This document shows, piece by piece, positions 61,710 to 64,000 of a stretch of DNA of 64,000 nt. The notes below the pieces were generated by a model. That model was not told the origin of the DNA. It made no database searches and was given only the letters and a program-made list of their open reading frames with translations. The position numbers and the translations under genes were made by a program. Each line of letters opens with the position of its first letter. The stretch's first letter is position 1. This DNA is from VRUE01 sp963704505 (GTDB lineage Bacteria; Actinomycetota; Thermoleophilia; Solirubrobacterales; 70-9): contig OY969912.1 in NCBI GenBank assembly GCA_963704505.1, positions 2,976,001 through 3,040,000 of the forward strand, read 5' to 3'.

Positions 61710-61769
61710 CTGGGGTCTCCTCAGATCGGATTGAAAGTCCTGCGGAGCCTAACCGGCGCCGGGCTTCCA

Positions 61770-61793
61770 CTACCCACTGCCCGAACCGGGAAC
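61770..61793 (-). promoter_or_regulatory. Possible SigB/SigF-type promoter for sodA
   Basis: On the minus strand GTTC is followed after 14 bases by GGGTAG (GTTC 61793-61790, GGGTAG 61775-61770), which resembles the stress-sigma consensus GTTT-N15-17-GGGTA with one -35 mismatch and short spacing. The start codon is 61 bases downstream. Weaker than the two module promoters. Confidence 0.35.
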
Positions 61794-61807
61794 CGCCGGA
61801 TCGAGAG

Positions 61808-61834
61808 GTTTGACCGCACGCGGGGCAGGGGTAC
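61808..61834 (+). promoter_or_regulatory. SigB/SigF-type promoter of the sigma gene
   Basis: GTTT (61808-61811), 17 bases, GGGTAC (61829-61834), 33 bases before the sigma gene start codon. This fits the SigB/SigF consensus GTTT-N15-17-GGGTA. Identical spacing is found at the anti-sigma gene. Implies the sigma factor transcribes its own gene. Confidence 0.65.
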
Positions 61835-61867
61835 TCTGCTGGCGCCGCCAGCTACGGTGGCAAGGCG

Positions 61868-62668
61868 ATGAGCGACGGAGCAGAGAACGCGCAGGCATCG
61901 AGCCCTGGGCCGCGCGAGCGGCTCTCGGACGAAGCCGCCCTCTGGAAGCGGTTCACGGAGACCCGCGACCCGGCGATCCGGGAGGAGTTGGTCGCTCGCA
62001 ACCTGCCCTTCGCCAGACGCCTCGCCCGCCGCTACCGCGGCGCCAGCGAGTCCTTCGACGACCTGCTTCAGGTCGCCAGCCTGGCCCTGGTCAACGCCGT
62101 CGACCGCTTCGACCCGGAGCGTGGCATCCCGTTCAGCGCCTTCGCTTCGCCGACGATCCTCGGCGAGCTCAAACGGCATTTTCGCGACCGTGCCTGGACC
62201 GTGCGGGTTCCGCGCGGCCTGCACGACCGCATGGCCCAGGTCGACAAGGCGATCTCGCAGCTGACCGAGAAACTGCAGCGATCACCCTCGGTCCCCGAGA
62301 TCGCCGAGCGGCTCGAGCTCGAGCCGACCGATGTCCTGGAAGTCCTGGAGGCGAACCACAACCGCCGCCCGCTCTCGCTCGACCGGCCGGCCGGTGGCGA
62401 CGAGTCCGAGGAAGCCCAGCCGGCCGACTGGATCGGCGAGGAGGACAAGAACTTCGAGCTGGTCGAGGGCCGGATCGCACTCGACTCGGCTCTTCCCCAG
62501 CTCGACGAGCGCGAGCGCCTGGTGCTGCGCCTGCGCTTCGTCGACGACATGACCCAGTCTCAGATCGCCGATCAGATCGGCCACTCCCAGATGCACGTCT
62601 CGCGGATCCTGCGGCGTGCCCTGGCGAGCATCCGCGAGCAGGTCAAGGAGCAGGAGCCGGAGCGCTGA
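61868..62668 (+). CDS. SigB/SigF/SigG-family stress sigma factor
   Basis: A 266-residue sigma factor with regions 2 (NLPFARRLARRYRGASESFDDLLQVASLALVNAVDRFDPERGIPFSAFASPTILGELKRHFRD), 3 (LSQLTEKLQRSPSVPEIAERLELEPTDVLEVLEA, approx.) and 4 (LDERERLVLRLRFVDDMTQSQIADQIGHSQMHVSRILRRAL). The region 4 helix matches the SigB/F group that reads GTTT-N-GGGTA promoters. ATG 61868. Its 3' end overlaps the anti-sigma gene by 26 bases; it is expected to be held by that protein. Confidence 0.92.
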   Translation: MSDGAENAQASSPGPRERLSDEAALWKRFTETRDPAIREELVARNLPFARRLARRYRGASESFDDLLQVASLALVNAVDRFDPERGIPFSAFASPTILGELKRHFRDRAWTVRVPRGLHDRMAQVDKAISQLTEKLQRSPSVPEIAERLELEPTDVLEVLEANHNRRPLSLDRPAGGDESEEAQPADWIGEEDKNFELVEGRIALDSALPQLDERERLVLRLRFVDDMTQSQIADQIGHSQMHVSRILRRALASIREQVKEQEPER

Positions 62669-63488
62669 AGCGGATCGCCAGGTAGTCGCCCTCGGCCGTC
62701 GCATCGACGGAGAAGTCGTCGGCCAGGGACTCCAGCGAGCCGCCCACTTCGGGCAGCACCAATTCCGAGCGGATGCTTTCGGCGCCACCCGCCTCCATCG
62801 GGCCGAGGCGGACCACCACCCCGTCTTCCTCGTCGGCGAGCGCGAGCCTGACGCTGTCATCGGCAAAGCGCTGCGGGGCCGCGGCGGCGATCGCGTCGGT
62901 GAGGAGCACCGCGTCCGAGACGCGCTCGACCGGGAGCTCCCGCCGCGCGGCGAGAACCCCGACGACACGGGCCAGCACCGGGGCGAGCAGCTCGGGGCTG
63001 CGGACGAGGATCTCGGTCTCATCCGCGGGCACCTCGACCGAAGCCGGCGGGCCGCCCTCGACGGCGCCGCCGCCGGAGAGCGGGATCCGCATCTCGATCT
63101 CGGTCCCGCGGTCGAGGCCGCCGGAGAAGGAGAAGCTGCTCGAGAGGGCCGCGATCAGAGAGAGGCCGAGCCGGAGGCTGGGCTGCTCGAGGTCGGCGCG
63201 CGGCCGGATCCCCACGCCGGAATCGCGCACGATCACGGTAAGGCCGTCCGAATCGGGCTCCGCGATGACGCTCAGCGGGCCCGGGTCACCTTCGTAGGCA
63301 TGGACGGCGACGTTCATGCAGGCCTCGGTGACGACGGTCTTCAGGTCGGCGATGCCCGGGTCGTCCATACCGATCTGCTCCGCGAGCCCGGCCAGGGCGT
63401 GGCGGATCACCGCCACATTCTCCGCCCGTGCGGGAAGCGATATTTCGAGTCCCCTTGGCACCTCTTTGGTGGTGGACCTTTCTGACAT
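62643..63488 (-). CDS. RsbW-like anti-sigma kinase with second degenerate HATPase half
   Basis: A 281-residue protein. Residues 1-140 are a GHKL ATPase: N-box TEACMNVAVHAY (Asn59), G1-like VRDSGVGI and SLRLGLSLIAAL. Residues 148-281 repeat the fold in weak form (ELPVERVSDAVLLTDAIAAAAPQRF) without a recognisable N-box. RsbW-type proteins hold the sigma factor and phosphorylate an RsbV antagonist. ATG 63488 is used because a SigF-type promoter lies upstream, with predicted transcription start after the possible ATG 63554. It lies opposite the sigma gene, overlapping its end by 26 bases. Confidence 0.85.
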   Translation of the reverse strand: MSERSTTKEVPRGLEISLPARAENVAVIRHALAGLAEQIGMDDPGIADLKTVVTEACMNVAVHAYEGDPGPLSVIAEPDSDGLTVIVRDSGVGIRPRADLEQPSLRLGLSLIAALSSSFSFSGGLDRGTEIEMRIPLSGGGAVEGGPPASVEVPADETEILVRSPELLAPVLARVVGVLAARRELPVERVSDAVLLTDAIAAAAPQRFADDSVRLALADEEDGVVVRLGPMEAGGAESIRSELVLPEVGGSLESLADDFSVDATAEGDYLAIRFSAPAPAP

Positions 63489-63563
63489 CTGCCGCGATCT
63501 TCGCCGGAATTTGGACTGCTCCGTCGCGCACGAGCATATATCTGCCGATTTCAAGCCAATTCG

Positions 63564-63590
63564 CTACCCGCATCAGCCTCCGCGGCAAAC
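63564..63590 (-). promoter_or_regulatory. SigB/SigF-type promoter of the anti-sigma gene
   Basis: On the minus strand GTTT (63590-63587), 17 bases, GGGTAG (63569-63564). It is 75 bases before the chosen start codon. Same spacing as the sigma gene's own promoter, so the anti-sigma gene is probably under control of the sigma factor it restrains, a negative feedback loop. Confidence 0.65.
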
Positions 63591-63618
63591 CAAATTGGCC
63601 CCGCGATAGCATCGGCCG

Positions 63619-63981
63619 GTGACGCCTACGCCTTTCGAGCTGCAAGAGGAGTCCCTGGACGACGGCATCAGCATCTTCACCGTTAGGGGCGAGCTGGACC
63701 TCAGCACGGCGCCGGGGCTCGAGGATCCGCTCAACGCCACCGAGGCCGATTCCGTGATCATCGACCTCTCCTCCTGCGAGTTCATCGACTCGACCGGGAT
63801 CGCGGTGATCGTCCGCGCCTGGCAGCGCCTCGACCGCGATGCCGTCGGCGATGGTGAGGGCCGCCTGGTCCTCTGCTGCTCGAACGACCAGGTGCAGCGG
63901 ATCCTGAAGATCACCGGAGTCGGTTCATCGATCTCGATGCATCCGGATCGGGACGCTGCCCTGTCCGAGCTGCGTCGCTGA
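63619..63981 (+). CDS. STAS-domain anti-sigma-factor antagonist (RsbV-like)
   Basis: A 120-residue STAS protein. GELDLSTAPGLEDPL is the strand-helix start and IDLSSCEFIDSTGIAVIVRAWQRL holds the phosphorylated Ser58 (in DSTG). Unphosphorylated, it would bind the anti-sigma kinase and free the sigma factor. The C-terminal half is LVLCCSNDQVQRILKITGV. GTG 63619, divergent from the anti-sigma gene with a 130-base gap. It completes the module; no phosphatase is in the window. Confidence 0.92.
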   Translation: MTPTPFELQEESLDDGISIFTVRGELDLSTAPGLEDPLNATEADSVIIDLSSCEFIDSTGIAVIVRAWQRLDRDAVGDGEGRLVLCCSNDQVQRILKITGVGSSISMHPDRDAALSELRR

Positions 63982-64000
63982 ACCGCCTCGTCGCCTCGTC

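Overview
The window is 64 kb of high-GC, gene-dense bacterial DNA. It carries about 70 protein genes, no tRNA, rRNA, CRISPR array, insertion sequence or phage gene that I can see, and no gene-free gap over 300 bases. The gene set points to an actinobacterium: an Rv1284-type carbonic anhydrase, two Ddn-type (F420-dependent) nitroreductase-family proteins, a 70-residue TB7.3-like biotinyl protein, a SugABC-like sugar importer, MMPL and Sap-like membrane proteins, a SigB/SigF stress sigma module, and many GTG/TTG starts. The mix of secreted Ig-like/SpaA-like proteins, DUF2236, DUF899, DUF1275 and DUF4389 genes would suit the Thermoleophilia (Solirubrobacterales), but that placement is an inference.

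Layout. 1-6.5 kb: rhodanese-domain protein, carbonic anhydrase, two acyl-CoA dehydrogenases, a MetF-like reductase and a Ddn-like protein, with a tiny relic of an acyl-CoA dehydrogenase tail at 6.4 kb. 6.5-12.8 kb: a large secreted protein, a MarR/cupin pair sharing a doubled operator, a cyclase fused to a degenerate hydrolase, and two frameshifted genes. 12.8-22.3 kb: membrane proteins, a four-gene carbohydrate ABC importer, a frameshifted surface protein with SpaA-like and DUF11 domains, and a zinc-type CDF exporter. 22.3-36 kb: an ArsR-DUF899-SRPBCC operon, small membrane proteins, a DUF1508 gene behind a consensus SOS box, a GH114 enzyme, SixA, an FAH-family hydrolase and several oxidoreductases. 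36-45.4 kb: MMPL exporter, acyltransferase, glycerol kinase, a double-headed TetR regulator, a glycosyltransferase, and a biotinyl protein, crotonase and AlkA run. 45.4-48.9 kb: NlpC/P60 lipoprotein, diguanylate cyclase, GH3 enzyme. 48.9-55.4 kb: biotin genes bioB-bioF-bioD and bioA, split by a MarR-controlled MFS exporter. 55.4-61.7 kb: ECF sigma with a DUF4349 partner, NUDIX, LemA, rubredoxin plus GMC oxidoreductase, Mn superoxide dismutase. 61.8-64 kb: a SigB/SigF-type sigma factor, an anti-sigma kinase on the opposite strand and a STAS antagonist.

How genes work together. The clearest regulatory logic is at the right end: the sigma gene and the anti-sigma gene each carry a GTTT-N17-GGGTA promoter, so the module probably drives itself, and the neighbouring superoxide dismutase has a weaker version of the same signal. 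Other self-contained circuits are the MarR/cupin operator pair at 8.9 kb, the MarR/MFS inverted repeat at 53.9 kb, and the SOS box at 24.5 kb.

Caveat. Three genes (8.95, 10.95 and 19.3-21.4 kb) are each broken by a single-base frame change, and the third also lacks a normal start codon. No comparable break was seen in the rest of the window. They may be real decay or sequence errors; raw reads would decide.
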